Part shown: piece after piece, positions 1 through 10,368 of the stretch
How positions within the stretch are numbered: the stretch's first letter is position 1
Layout: each line of letters begins with the position of its first letter
Assembly: GCA_023376005.1 (NCBI GenBank)
Contig: CM042157.1
Span: 93,625,062 to 93,689,061 of the forward strand
DNA length: 64,000 bases
Direction: 5' to 3'
Source: Doryteuthis pealeii
Taxonomy: Eukaryota; Mollusca; Cephalopoda; Myopsida; Loliginidae
The notes under the pieces: model-generated
Seen by the model: only the letters and a program-made list of their open reading frames with translations
What the model was told of the DNA's origin: nothing
The model's database searches: none
Position numbers and translations under genes: made by a program

Positions 1-1170
1 ACCCGGCCCCTTGTGCGCTATTCTGTATTATTACCAGACTTTTAAACATCGAATGGTAATGGGGGTGTCCACCAAAATACAATAGGAATCAAAGGGGCCT
101 ATAGGTAAAAAAAAAATTGTTGAGAATCACTAAACTTTAAACACTTTTCCTTTTGAGAAAATTTCCATTGTTGGTACTTTTAGCAATGTACTTCCTTTCT
201 ATAGAAGGGGGGAAATATATGGGGCAAAATAGACCTTTGAATCAACAAGAACCAAATACAAGAGGGTTCTCTGTCTTTTCACAAGCCAGACCCTCTGTTG
301 GTCAACACATTCTTTGTCTAGCAGCTGGAAAATCCGTCATTGTAGTCGAAATAATCTTTAGCAGTTCAAAATCACATTTCCTATTTAGTTTTGTTTCTGT
401 TCGACTAAAATCCATTTCTTTACTGAAAAGCGCTTCGTCGTCGACTGCTGCTGCTGACTGCACTAGCGCTCGACTCACTTGTTATTTTATGGGCATATTA
501 GCCAAACATCCGGGCACATCAGTCGAACCTCACGTCCATCCAGTGCTCAAAATGTTTTTGCATGCGGGAGGACGTGAGTTCGATCCCGGCAGGAAGACAA
601 TGTCTTGCTCTTTTTCCTTTCTCGTTCTCCATCACACTTTCGTCGCCAGCACAGTCTTTACCAACTGAGCACGTTACTCACTTCCTGACACCTTCAAACA
701 CAGCAGTCGTCATATGTAATTGTTTTGCTTTCCCAGCAGTTCTAGTCTTCTCACTAGCACTATCCAACTATATCTTCTCTTCCACTCGTTTCGACAGCCA
801 AAATGCTACTGCAGACTTTCTCACCTGATCTGGGAGGGCAGGTCCTTAAATATCCCATTGCTGTGTTTCATCCAGGCTCCTTACTCTGAATTGCACATTC
901 GACATTCATCAGAACGCGTCAATCCTCACGACGAGACTTTACATCCGGGTTACTCTGCACTGCTCATGTGGAATTTCACCAGCATTTCAGCAATGAAGAA
1001 GTGATGAGTTCAATTTCCGTGGTCACTCGCCACACTCCTCCCCCTCATACAGGCCAAACATATCCGGACTCATTTCGTTCGTGGGGGCTGGGAATCTGCT
1101 CGTCCACAAACCTAGAAAAAATTTAATCCTGAGTATCTGGGGTATAAACTGTACGAAAAGTCACTACTTG
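1..1170. other. Left edge: no gene recognised
   Basis: No coding exon is supported here. The open frames are short, low in complexity and match no family I know. A tRNA B-box-like string (GAGTTCGATCCC, about 574-585) hints at an old SINE fragment, but I see no convincing A box or body. Because ALG13 continues upstream on the plus strand, this stretch is most simply intron sequence of that gene. Confidence 0.5.
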
Positions 1171-1177
1171 TATTTAG

Positions 1178-1320
1178 TAGGTGTGTGGCGCTCCACCTCA
1201 GATGCAAAAACAATCTCCTTTGTCTAGTGCTAGTGAAAGGGGGATAGATTCCCTCACTGTCTTACTGATACCAACTTTAGGTCACCCCAATAACTTTTCT
1301 TACTTACTGTGGTTTATCCA
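1178..1320 (+). repeat. SINE family 2, 3' half
   Basis: This matches the body of the full copy at 10040-10290: the sequence from the cue 'CTCCACCTCAGATGC' through 'GATACCAACTTTAGGTC'. The tRNA-like head is missing, as in a 5'-truncated retroposon. It ends about 50 bp before the ALG13 exon, inside its intron. Confidence 0.7.
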
Positions 1321-1371
1321 CAGGTCCTGCTTGTCAATATATAATGTACATTATTTTTTTAATCTTATCAG

Positions 1372-1510
1372 GTGCAGGCACTGTCCTAGAAACTTTGTCG
1401 CTTGGGAAACCACTGATCACAGTTGTAAATGAAAAGCTGATGAACAATCACCAAATGGAACTGGCTCTACAGATGCAAAAAGATGGACATTCATTGTACT
1501 GCAACTGCAG
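1372..1510 (+). CDS. ALG13: ALG13 (UDP-GlcNAc transferase catalytic subunit), penultimate coding exon
   Basis: ALG13 is the catalytic half of the ALG13/ALG14 enzyme, which adds the second GlcNAc to dolichol-PP-GlcNAc on the cytosolic face of the ER. The exon follows a pyrimidine-rich acceptor ending TTATCAG and ends at a GTCAGT donor. It encodes the conserved nucleotide-sugar-binding stretch, including [15 protein letters not shown] and [13 protein letters not shown], closely similar to the human protein from memory. The phases fit: it begins with two bases of a split Gly codon and ends with two bases (AG) completed by the exon at 4541. The exon upstream, which should encode the residues before HAGAG, is not in the window. 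Confidence 0.92.
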
Positions 1511-1629
1511 GTCAGTTAATAATTATTTATTTACTCTTTACACTGGTCGTGTCAGGGGGATGGAAAAATGACTGCATCCCTTTTGCATGGTAAATTAGTA
1601 AAAGGCACCTAATCGGTAGGTAGTCTACA

Positions 1630-1902
1630 TCTACGCTTCAAAGACGTCTCTGGGAGAGACATGAGGATATGCCACATTGACAAAAACACATGAAAGGTAG
1701 ATGCAGAAAATTGAGTGGTCTGGTGCCTTAATGTTAAACAAGGCACAAAGAGGAGTGAGGAGGAGAGGAGAGTAGCCTCCACAGCAAAGAGAGCCAGAAA
1801 GAATGAGAGAAAACAACAGCTCCAGCAAGAATCATTGTTTGTGTGCAGTCAGTGTACCAAAGACTGTCACTAAAGGGTTGGCCTGCTCGCCCACTTGCGC
1901 AG
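1630..1902 (+). pseudogene. Decayed LINE reverse-transcriptase C-terminus
   Basis: Frames in this stretch resemble the C-terminal tail of the LINE at 52670-53070: LRFKDV, then an Arg/Lys-rich helix, then a CxxC...H zinc-finger-like end (FVCSQCTKDCHS). Stops and frameshifts break it, so it is a dead 3' fragment. It lies in the last ALG13 intron. Confidence 0.7.
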
Positions 1903-1942
1903 ATGCAGATAAAAACTATTTTATTTAAAAAAACATTTTTTT

Positions 1943-2409
1943 GGTAATTTATGAGGAAGTGCGTCCTGGTCCCCTGCCTCCGAAATTGCTGCCCGGTGAA
2001 TTTTAAAATAATGACTCCAACTATCAGCGCCACAGCGGTGTTATTTGAAAGAAAACAACCAACTTAGGGTGTTAAATGTATTTGAGGGGGGGGGGGCTCT
2101 TTTTTGTCTTAATTCTTGTTTATTTATTTTTTCCATTCGAAAGAAAAAAACAGTAAACCTTTTTTTGTCGTAATTCTTATTTTTCTTTTTTTGTCGTAAT
2201 TCTTATTTACGTAATTTGTCGTAATTCTTGTTTATTTATAGAAATTTGTCATATTTCTTGTTTAGATAGTTTTGAACAGACTGAGATAGATAGATATTTT
2301 CGACAAGTAAATAGATAGATAGATAGATAGATAGGGGTTGTTATTTTAAAATTCACCGGGCACCGATTTCGGAGGCAGGGGACCGGGACGCACTTCCTCA
2401 TAAATTACC
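1943..2409. mobile_element. Foldback element 1 (long terminal inverted repeats)
   Basis: The left end starts GGTAATTTATGAGGAAGTGC and the right end is its inverted copy, ending CATAAATTACC. The inverted arms are about 75-80 bp. The interior holds GATA tetranucleotide repeats and short repeats of TCGTAATTCTTG. It has no coding capacity, so it is non-autonomous. T-runs flank both ends, which hides any target duplication. Confidence 0.8.
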
Positions 2410-3229
2410 TTTTTTTTTTGGGGGGGGGACACTACACCATCGTCCTTAGTGAACGGAAAGGTGCCAACAACAACTCTTTACACTTTTTATTTCTTGTTGC
2501 AAATTGCAAGCAAACATATACATCTCTAGAGGTTAGGGAATTGGGTTCATTGGATGTTTATACAGGGTAATTGTAAAGTAACATCCTTCCCTATTTTAAA
2601 AATCTTATAATTTATTTCTGAATCATTATTTTTACGAAAAAAAAAAAAAAAGAATATGAAAAAAACACACATAACATGGAGTTTTGTTTAAAATTCTATA
2701 TGGGCACTAGCATTCCAAGCAGCTCGGGAATCGCATCAACTGATCTTCACAGGAACTCTTGTGGAATGGGAGAAATAAATTCCCGTATTCGTCCTTTAAG
2801 TTCTTCCAAAGTTGTTGGTTTCATAGAGTAGACGTGCTCATTTAACCAACCCCAAAGAAAAAAAATTTCAGGGTGTTAAATAAGGGCTTCTGGCCAGCCA
2901 CTCATGCAGTCCACTTCTACCCATCCATCTCCCAGGAAAATGGTGATTCAGCCATTCATGAACAATAGCAAAATGATGAGGAGCACCAACATCAGCACAG
3001 ATTTAATTGCCATTTATTAAGGTACATACATTAAAGAATTGAGAAAAAATGTAACTGCATATAAAAAGATTATGAATAGTTTAAAATAGGGATTTACTTT
3101 TCAATCATCGTGTATTTACAGTTTTTGTGTAGTTGTTTCTTTAAAGTATTTTTTGTATATCTAATATTATTGTTTTATTCTACAACATATTAAAATGAAT
3201 CATAGGAATGATTTTATATGGAAACCAAG
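2410..3229. other. ALG13 intron, unassigned
   Basis: AT-rich sequence with an A-run near 2636. The part around 2700-3010 is less AT-rich and looks like old repeat; the minus strand vaguely suggests a degraded transposase (reads like ...HHFAIVHEWLNHHFPGRW), with stops. I would not name it further. Confidence 0.35.
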
Positions 3230-4375
3230 TAAAATATAATTAGAATAAGTGTAATTTTTTTATATACATTCTCATTCAATCTTGTAAGTCTTTCTAATTT
3301 AATATATTTTAGGCATTAGCAATAATTTCGTCTGCTAGGAGTTTTAAAACCGAATTAAGAATAATTAAATCTATTATTTAAGGTTAAACTTTGTCTAAAT
3401 CGATAAGTAGTAGCATAATAACCATCATTAAAAAAGAAAAATATAATTACATATGCAGTTTATTTTTAAAAGATTTAAAACTTTGTTTTGATCAATTTCG
3501 ACGCGATCCGCCATTTTGGCTGTTTTTCAATGGTTTTAGGCGCTTGTTTACAATTTTAACGTAACATTTGGGATGGAAAAAAAACTTACCAAAAATCATG
3601 TTATTATCCGATTTTAATGAAATTTTCAGTATTGATTTAACAATTAATGAATTATCAGTTATTTTATTTCAAGACTTGAATTTAGTATTTTTGCTATGAA
3701 AAATTAATATATAAAATTCATTTAAAATATGAAAATCCTGATGTTAAGTTAAAATGTTATATTTTTAGATTCTAAAAATAAATATCTACTTAATGTAAAC
3801 TTTATTTTAGGTGCCAAAAGTAATAAGTTTTGAAGAAAAACTCGATTGAAAATGTACCCCCTCCCCTTTTTAAGCAGAAAAAACATCGATGTATAATTTT
3901 TTCTTTTATAAAATAATAGCCAATTAAATAATTATTGAAATGAGTAAAAAAGAAATCTCCAAAAAATTAATTATTTATTATTTTTTTACATTTTATTTTT
4001 CGATTTTCGGTACTTATTTTCTCATAGAAACGCAACCGTAAAAATTTTTTTTTTGTTTCTATTCATAACTTCGGTCTTTTATCTCATTATTTATACTGTA
4101 ATTAGTATCGAAAATGATCAACTTGCAAAACATTTTACGAGAAAGTATTGAAATAAAATAAATAATGCATTATAAAGATCATTCATTGATACATAAACAC
4201 TGAAAATTTCACTAAAATCTGATAATTCCCTGATTTTTGGTAAATTATTTTCTGTAGGGGGGCTAAAGTCATTTTGTCAAAAACGCATTTTAGGCTCATT
4301 TTGCCAGTCCCTAATATATTTCATTACATTAAAACTCAAAACTCAAAACACCCAGAGGGCGCATATTCTTATCTA
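3230..4375 (+). mobile_element. Helitron-1 3' fragment split by a hAT insertion
   Basis: The parts at 3230-3309 and 4314-4375 join into the 3' portion of Helitron-1 seen intact elsewhere: 'CTTTCTAATTTAATAT' runs into 'TTTCATTACATTAAAACT' and the 'CCCAGAGGGCGCATAT' hairpin region. The hAT-type element at 3310-4313 sits between them. The nesting dates the Helitron as older than the hAT insertion. Confidence 0.75.
3310..4313 (+). mobile_element. Non-autonomous hAT-type element 'A', copy 1
   Basis: This 1004-bp element begins TAGGCATTAGCAA and ends TTTTGCCAGTCCCTA, so its termini are imperfect inverted repeats around TAGGSACTGGCAAAA. It is flanked by a perfect 8-bp duplication, ATATATTT, at 3302-3309 and 4314-4321. 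An 8-bp duplication fits the hAT superfamily. It encodes no transposase. The copies at 17611 and 54971 align with it along their length. Confidence 0.88.
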
Positions 4376-4540
4376 AAGGAGAAAATATGGATATTTATTT
4401 TCAAAGAAAAAATAAATCAATTTTATTCTAATAATTTAATTCTTATAAACAAATTGTAGCTCATTTAATCTTGTCAGGTACTTTGCATAGAAAAATTTTC
4501 ATAGAATATTCTTTTTGTATTTTCATTTTTGTTCATCCAG

Positions 4541-4652
4541 TACCCTCCATGAAACACTGGCCAAGATGGATGCCGACTCTTTTCAACCATTCACTCCTGG
4601 AGACCCTTTCAAGTTTGGTGACTTCATGGACAAATTAGTTGGATTTTCATGA
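4541..4652 (+). CDS. ALG13: ALG13, last coding exon
   Basis: After a TTCATCCAG acceptor the frame continues from the previous exon: AG plus T gives Ser, then TLHETLAKMDADSFQPFTPG, and it ends ...DKLVGFS and TGA. This parallels the C-terminus of the short, single-domain ALG13 of most eukaryotes; there is no sign of the extra deubiquitinase and Tudor domains of long vertebrate ALG13. The 3.03-kb intron holds LINE debris, a foldback element and a Helitron fragment carrying a hAT insertion. I call the gene from its conserved motif plus matching splice phase. Confidence 0.92.
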
Positions 4653-4958
4653 CCTACCCCCTTGTGCATGTACATACAAACATTCTAACATCGATGATAG
4701 CTGTAAAAAAAAAAAAATGTTTTTCATATATAACATAAAAAAGTGAAAGGTTATCTAAAAACAATGTCTAAATTTGCATCATAATTTTTGACATTTAGAT
4801 TTTGAGATAGATACCTGTTGTATATTTTGTTAAAAGTAAAATGAAATTTACTCAGCAATTTTTTAAAAAAATTATCAGTTTTGTACAGCTTTAAATTACA
4901 GAATAATACTGGATAATACGCTTCATCCACCCTGCAGAAATTTTTTGTAATAATCCGT

Positions 4959-4964
4959 AATAAA
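4959..4964 (+). terminator. Candidate ALG13 poly(A) signal
   Basis: AATAAA lies 307 bp after the ALG13 stop codon, in AT-rich sequence followed by a T-rich run. It is the best-placed canonical hexamer, but such hexamers are frequent in this AT-rich DNA. Confidence 0.4.
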
Positions 4965-5265
4965 ATATTGTTTTTTTTTAAACTTTACACATATTGTTCT
5001 TATTGGTTTTTTCATGTTTTTGTTGTTCTTTCTGTTATATATTAAACAGAGATCTAGAGTTGCGTCCCTTTGTTTGGAGTGGTCTAACATATTGGGTTAT
5101 CTGCCCTTTTCTCCTTGGGAAATTTTTGTTGTATCTTATAATAAACAAGCAGTGATGAAGCCACCATGTTGGGCAGATGTACGTCTCAGCTCTCTAAAGT
5201 AAATTCAGTCTTTATCAGTTTCGGGATGTTTGAACAGAACACTACACTTCTACAGTAGACAATAA

Positions 5266-5822
5266 GGTAATTTATGAGGCAGTGCGTCCCGGTCTCCTGC
5301 CTCAAACATTGCTACCCGGTGACTATTAAAATAACGACCCAGCTCAGTCTATTCAAAACTATCCATCTTCATATCTATCTATCTATCTATCTCAATTTGT
5401 TCATATTTATCTATATTACTTTAAACAGTAAGATTTTTTTTTATTCATGTTTGTTTAATGTCTCTAGTTTTTAGTTTAAATAAACAAGAATTACGACAAA
5501 AAAAGATGCGACCCCCCCCAATATATTTACTTGTCAAAAATATCTATCTCCATTTTTTCATATCTATCTATATTATTTTGTTTATTTATCTATCTATCTC
5601 AGTCTATTCCAAACTATATATCCATCTTCATATCTAAACAAGAATTACGACAAATTACGATAAATAAACAAGAATTACGACAAATTACGATAAAAAAACA
5701 AGAATTACGACAAATTACGATAAATTATCAAGAATTACGACGAGCTGGGGTTGTCATTTTGATAGTCACCGGGTAGCAATTTTTGAGGCAGAAGACTGGG
5801 ACGCACTTCCTCATAAATTACC
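5266..5822. mobile_element. Foldback element 1, second copy
   Basis: The same terminal arms as the copy at 1943, with the right end inverted (...CATAAATTACC). The flanks carry ACAATAA on both sides, a likely 7-8 bp target duplication. The interior again has TATC runs and a 29-30 bp repeat of CAAGAATTACGACAAATTACG in four copies (5639-5740). No protein is encoded. Confidence 0.82.
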
Positions 5823-5852
5823 AACAATAATTTCAATTATTATTATACATAA

Positions 5853-6290
5853 CTAGCAAAATAAACTACACCCTCCGGGCGATGTAGAAATGAATTTTCG
5901 AAAAATATTGCCTAAGGTGGGTGGGAGTTAAAAATTCAATGTCAAACTAAATTTTATTCAGTTTAATTCTGTCAAAAAATAAATTCTTTAAAAATTATAT
6001 TCAATGAATAAAATTCATTTAAAAAATGTTTGTAGTTGTTACACTCTTAATTCATTTTCTTAGAGTTTTAAGAAATTTCATATTTATTAAAAGTAGGCAT
6101 TTATTTATTGAAGTAAGCATTAAATTAATTGAATAATCTTATTTATTTAATCTTTAAAGAACAAAAGAAAATTTATATAATCGTATATGCATTTTTTGCA
6201 ATAGAAATCTAAACAATAATAATATATATTGTTATACTCTTAATTCATTTTCTTAGTAGATTTGTGGTGAACCGGAAGTTCTTACTACGA
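5853..6290 (-). mobile_element. Helitron-2 3' fragment
   Basis: It starts, read on the minus strand, from the 3' terminus: CTAG at 5853-5856 preceded by the CGCCC..GGGTG-type hairpin ('ACACCCTCCGGGCGATGT'). The same end occurs at 30871 and 38567, and in the intact copy at 32721-33340. The other boundary fades into AT-rich sequence, so the right end is approximate. Confidence 0.6.
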
Positions 6291-6386
6291 CGAACAAAAG
6301 TCAAATGACAAAAATAAATAGTTTGCGCATGGGATTGTGCACCCTAGTAAAAGAAGAAAATTAAAATAAAAATTTGACATTTTCAA

Positions 6387-6557
6387 CCAATCAGAGACGT
6401 TCACGCCTAAAAGGAAATCTATCAAATAGACCCCTTTTGAAGCCTACCCTCGGACTATAAAAAAACAACTTTTTGGATCCCAACCAGAAAGAAATTATTC
6501 ATCTAACCAAATCCACGTCACTTTAAAGTAAGACAAAGCACATTCACTTATAAGAAG
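6387..6557 (+). promoter_or_regulatory. Candidate pol II promoter and first exon
   Basis: A CCAAT box (CCAATCAG, 6387-6394) is followed 65 bp later by a strong TATA box (TATAAAAAAA, 6456-6465). About 90 bp further on, ...GAAG/GTATGA at 6557/6558 could be a splice donor, so 6485-6557 may be a 5' UTR exon. I recognise no downstream plus-strand coding exon, so it may serve an unrecognised gene or be an old LTR promoter. Confidence 0.4.
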
Positions 6558-6559
6558 GT

Positions 6560-7714
6560 ATGAACTAATATCTATCTGTCTATCTCTCTTAATCAACCTT
6601 TTACGAGATCAGCAGTATTACTTGTTACTAACTGCCGTGTGACTTTGAACTCTTACCCTTTCTTTCTCACTTCATAACTTATAACATATTTTCTTACATG
6701 TTATAATGAACTTTAAAAAAAAACAAAATTACATTTTGTACACAAAAGTATTGAAAGAAATTTGCTCAGTATTATGCGTTACCTTTTGTAAACCATTTCT
6801 CAATACAAGTTGTTTGTTTTAATATTGAGTCTTGTTATTTATGCCATGTGCCCGCAGTAATTGAATGTTTTATGGTGTCTTTAAATGTTTGAATATTTTA
6901 TTGATTATTGACCACAAACTGGTGACCTTAATACAAAAACATCAAACAGCCTTTACATCCACTATAGATTTAATAAATTTCATGTTTATTAAAGTAAGCA
7001 TTAAATTAATTGAAAAACTTTATTTAATTTTTAAAAAAATAATAAATAAAATTCATATAAATTAAAATTAGAAATAAATGTAAAGAAAATCACATCTGGT
7101 TGAGTCGTACCATTTGTTTGTTTTTTTTTGTTTTTTATATATTTTTTTAAACTAGAAGTAAAATACAAAAATTTTAAAATTAAAATATTAAGTCATTTGG
7201 TTTACCAAGTGACTTTTACTTCTAGTGTAAAAAAAATTTTTTTTTTTTTAAATTTTGTCTTGATTTTAAATTACGTAAAAGTATTTTTCAGACATTTAGA
7301 AACTAAACCGGATATACAATTGGATACAAAAATATATATATTAAAATCTAAGGTATGTGAATGTTAAGGTGAAATTTCTTGTTTGTAGATAATTTTCTTG
7401 TAAAAGTCTTTGTTATCTAACTTTAAATATATATTGAAATAAAACAAACTATATATAAACTATATATAAATTAATAATACAGGGCATGTATTTATTAAAA
7501 CTTGTTTTAACAAGCACAGTGGGCCATATTTTTGTGTACTACATTCTGAGCATATATAAATAATAGGGCGTTTCTTTATTTTATGTAGTTATGTTATTGA
7601 CTATAAATTATATACTCATTGATAAAATTACTTAATTCCTTGAAATGACTGTGATGTAAGCAGTGACATAGTTTCGGTTACAGACAAATAGAGACTGAAT
7701 CTCCATTATATATA
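6560..7714. other. AT-rich, no gene seen
   Basis: Very AT-rich sequence. The stretch near 6955-7060 repeats material at 6080-6170 (TTTATTAAAGTAAGCATTAA), so it is probably diverged transposon. At 7655-7710 there is a short piece of the Helitron-1 5' end (minus strand, TTTCGGTTACAGAC). The open frames are Lys/Ile/Phe-rich products of base composition. Confidence 0.4.
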
Positions 7715-8319
7715 CTAGCAAATATATGCACCCTCCGGGTGCAAGTATTTAAGTTTTAATGTAATGAAATATCGTATTAAATTAGAAAGTCTAATAAGAA
7801 TGTAGATAAAAATATTGGAAACAGAGTATAATAGAAAAATAGAAATGAAACTTACTCTTCTATCACTGCCGTTTTTCATTGCTGAATTTTACTTATTTAA
7901 CTATTTAGTTAAAATAGGAAATAAAGAATAAAATGACACTTATTTGTTCTTGTTAATGAATTTCATTAAAGATTCATTGAAGAGATTTTTGCTTATATTC
8001 ATTAAAATAAAACCAAACAGTTAGAAATCAATTATACTAAGCACATATTTAATAAAATCACATTTTTAATATCAATATGCAAATTAGCCTTCCTGTTCAA
8101 ACTGCAAACCGCTATTTTTTGTATATATAAATACAATAGCATGTTATTAGTATATAGATATGGACAACAATAATAAAAAGGTGAAGCAATTTTATTAATA
8201 ATTTAAATATAAATAAAATCATGAAGAATGTGATGTAAATAACTATGTTAATTGTGACTCGATTAGTAATATAGTTTCGGTTACAGACAGAAAAACACAC
8301 AATCTCCATTATAATAAGA
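7715..8319 (-). mobile_element. Helitron-1, full-length copy
   Basis: Read on the minus strand it starts TCTTATTATAATGGAGATTG and ends ...TGCACCCGGAGGGTGCAT, then about 8 bp, then CTAG. The TGCACCC/GGGTGCA hairpin just before CTAG, and insertion between A and T, are Helitron hallmarks. At about 605 bp with no helicase it is non-autonomous. Confidence 0.82.
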
Positions 8320-8459
8320 TATATAGATTTCATATCCTTTTTACCATTTAGAAAAAAAAATTGTATCTTTTTATTTCATACAAAATTTATTAAAATCAAA
8401 ATAACAATTATAATTATTGTGGAGTGCATTTTTTATATAGTTTCTCTATTCATTTGTAA

Positions 8460-8567
8460 ACTTACGGTCAAGTCACACTGCAAGCACTACTAGATCACTG
8501 AAGTTAAGCAGCAATGAACCTGTTCAATACTGAGATGGGTGACCATTTAAGCCACAGCAGCTACTGT
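8460..8567 (+). pseudogene. 5S rRNA-derived sequence heading a SINE
   Basis: The sequence follows animal 5S rRNA along its length: ACGGTCAAGTCACACTGCAAG, then GATCACTGAAGTTAAGCAG, then GAGATGGGTGACC, so it retains the internal-promoter region in diverged form. It ends in an A-run rather than the 3' stem, and the next 100 bp carry the tail of interspersed repeat C. This is the architecture of 5S-headed SINEs (SINE3 class). Confidence 0.85.
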
Positions 8568-8579
8568 AAAAAAAAAAAA

Positions 8580-8670
8580 AATGAATATCAAAATGCCTTT
8601 ATTCGGCATCAAATGATCCAAAAAGGGTTGATATGCCGTAAAACAAAACAACCAATCAACTAACCAATAT
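8580..8670 (+). repeat. Repeat C tail behind the 5S head
   Basis: It contains 'GGGTTGATATGCCGTAAAAC' followed by AACC-type repeats, the same 3' tail as at 22640-22745 and 54750-54815, and inverted at 43430, 50020 and 56245. A shared tail on unrelated heads suggests mobilisation by one partner LINE. Confidence 0.7.
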
Positions 8671-8826
8671 AAACATTTGTAATTATTTTGACATCAAATC
8701 TGTTTGCCATTGGTAAGATGTGACGATTGCAAATATGGGTCATCCAGTAAGGGTCGAACTTGTTATTCAGTAGTAATGGATATGATTGACTAGTTTGCTA
8801 ACCATTACATCAAGATGGGGTGCCCT

Positions 8827-9515
8827 TGTAGCGATTGTCTGCCTCTGTTAGGATGGACTTGTGTCTAAAAGGGTTATCCTCCCTTGCCGCCGGGGTATTG
8901 CCAATAGGTGACACTACTAGCTAGGTATTTAAACTCACTCTGGGAAGCCTTCTGCCTCTTTATCTTGATCTAGCATCCATAAAATATGGACTAGACGCGT
9001 AGTGTCTCTGTCCATTAAGTGGGGGGCTTTGACCCCCAACTATCAGTAAGTGACTCTCATATTCTTCATGAACTCTTTCTTACTTCCAAATGACTTTCAT
9101 CCTATCTATTTTGTATCTTGTCATGTATGTCATGCTCCACATGCTCAGACAATAAAGTCTGTATTGTTATTATGTTGTACTATTATTATGCCCCGAGTTC
9201 AAATCCTGGACGTGGTAATTACATTTCATTTAGCTCTAATATCCTTGGGAAAGGTATGAATCCTACTCTCTCTCCAGCTATGGGTAAATAGTAGGGCAGA
9301 CTGGACACTTTAACCTTGTTTAGGCAACCGGTCTAGGAGAAGGAAAACTCTGAATTCAAACCTACTGAACTCCGCTTAAGAAATTGACCTTGTGTCGCAT
9401 CCTGCTCGTGCATAGGGGTTGGTATATATATATTATGTTGTATTTCTTTGTTTGGATTTATTCATATATTCACCTATGTTGAAAGGTTACTCTGATCCTT
9501 CTAACGTATCATAAG
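8827..9515 (+). mobile_element. LTR-like element 1 (solo), with a SINE inside
   Basis: It starts TGTAGCGATTGTCTGCC and runs to ...CTTCTAACGTATCATAAGAA. Related copies lie at 22822-23300 and 24875-26287. It has a TATTTAAA box and CAATAAAGTCT, typical of an LTR U3-R. A SINE sits at 9180-9430 with TTATGTTGTA repeated on both sides. No gag or pol is adjacent, so it is probably a solo LTR. Confidence 0.6.
9180..9430 (+). repeat. SINE family 1, inserted in LTR-like element 1
   Basis: 5'-truncated within the tRNA-like head: it begins just before the B box (CGAGTTCAAATCCTGG) and runs through the family body to GGGGTTGGTATATA. The target duplication TATTATGTTGT flanks it. Confidence 0.85.
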
Positions 9516-9689
9516 AACCACTCATTCAATTTTTATATCCTTGTTGAATGAAGTGGTATGCCACACATTAGATCACTTAAAAAAACCAAGACGTTAGTAT
9601 TTCTAAAATATGTTTTTTTATTTACACAAAGTGATTTTTCTAGAGAGGGGGACATACTGATACAGGGTTTTTAAAAATTTTTTTTTTTT

Positions 9690-9978
9690 TTTAACCAACC
9701 CCTCTGCACAAGCAGGATGCGACACAAGGTCAATTTATTAAGCAGAGTTTAACCGGTTTGAATTCAGAGTTTTCCTTCTCCTAGACCAGTTGCCTAACCA
9801 AGGCTGAAGAGCCCAGTCTGCCGTACTATTTACCCATAGCTGGAAGGAGAGTAGGATTCATACCTTTCCCAAGGGTATTAGCGCTATGTGAAATGTAGAC
9901 AGCTAAGTCCAGGATTTGAACTTGGGGCGACAAGTCCATTCCCATGACTTTAACCATTACACCACACTCTTCCTAATA
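9690..9978 (-). repeat. SINE family 1, full copy
   Basis: On the minus strand the head carries A-box-like GTGGTGTAATGGTTAAAG and B-box-like AGTTCAAATCCTGG. The body ends with the GAGGGGTTGG motif and a short tail. Confidence 0.85.
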
Positions 9979-10039
9979 CTGATACAGGTTTTATTGGCCA
10001 TAGATGTAATCATCTAAGTTGCTTTATTTCTTTAGTTTG

Positions 10040-10290
10040 GTTTAGCTTAGTTGGTAGAGTGTCCGACTAGGAACCACAAGGTTCCTGGTTCAATACCAAC
10101 CCTCGCCAACTCAGCGTATGAGTAGCACAGGGATCTGTGCGGTAAAGTGAGTAGCTGATGGTAGGTGCAGCACTCCACCTCAGACGCAAAAACAATCTCC
10201 TTGGCCTAGCACAAGGGAAAAGGAGATAGACTTCCTCACTGTCTGGTTGATACCGACTTTAGATCAACCTGATGACTTTACTTACTTTAT
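10040..10290 (+). repeat. SINE family 2, full copy
   Basis: The head is tRNA-like: TAGCTTAGTTGGTAGAGTG gives an A box and GGTTCAATACC a B box, spaced as in a tRNA (Lys-type most like). A body of about 170 bp follows, with 'CACTCCACCTCAGACGC' and 'GATACCGACTTTAGATC'. It is distinct from family 1 in head and body. Confidence 0.85.
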
Positions 10291-10368
10291 AATAATGTCT
10301 GTATGTATTCATTAAAGTTGTTCCTGTGTTCTCAAGATAATCTCTTATATTAGACTTTTACAATATCT

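Noticed and set aside
153..668. 171-codon frame at the left edge with a hydrophobic start
   Set aside because: Looks signal-peptide-like for 15 residues only; the rest has no domain or codon signal, and it sits where the ALG13 intron should be.
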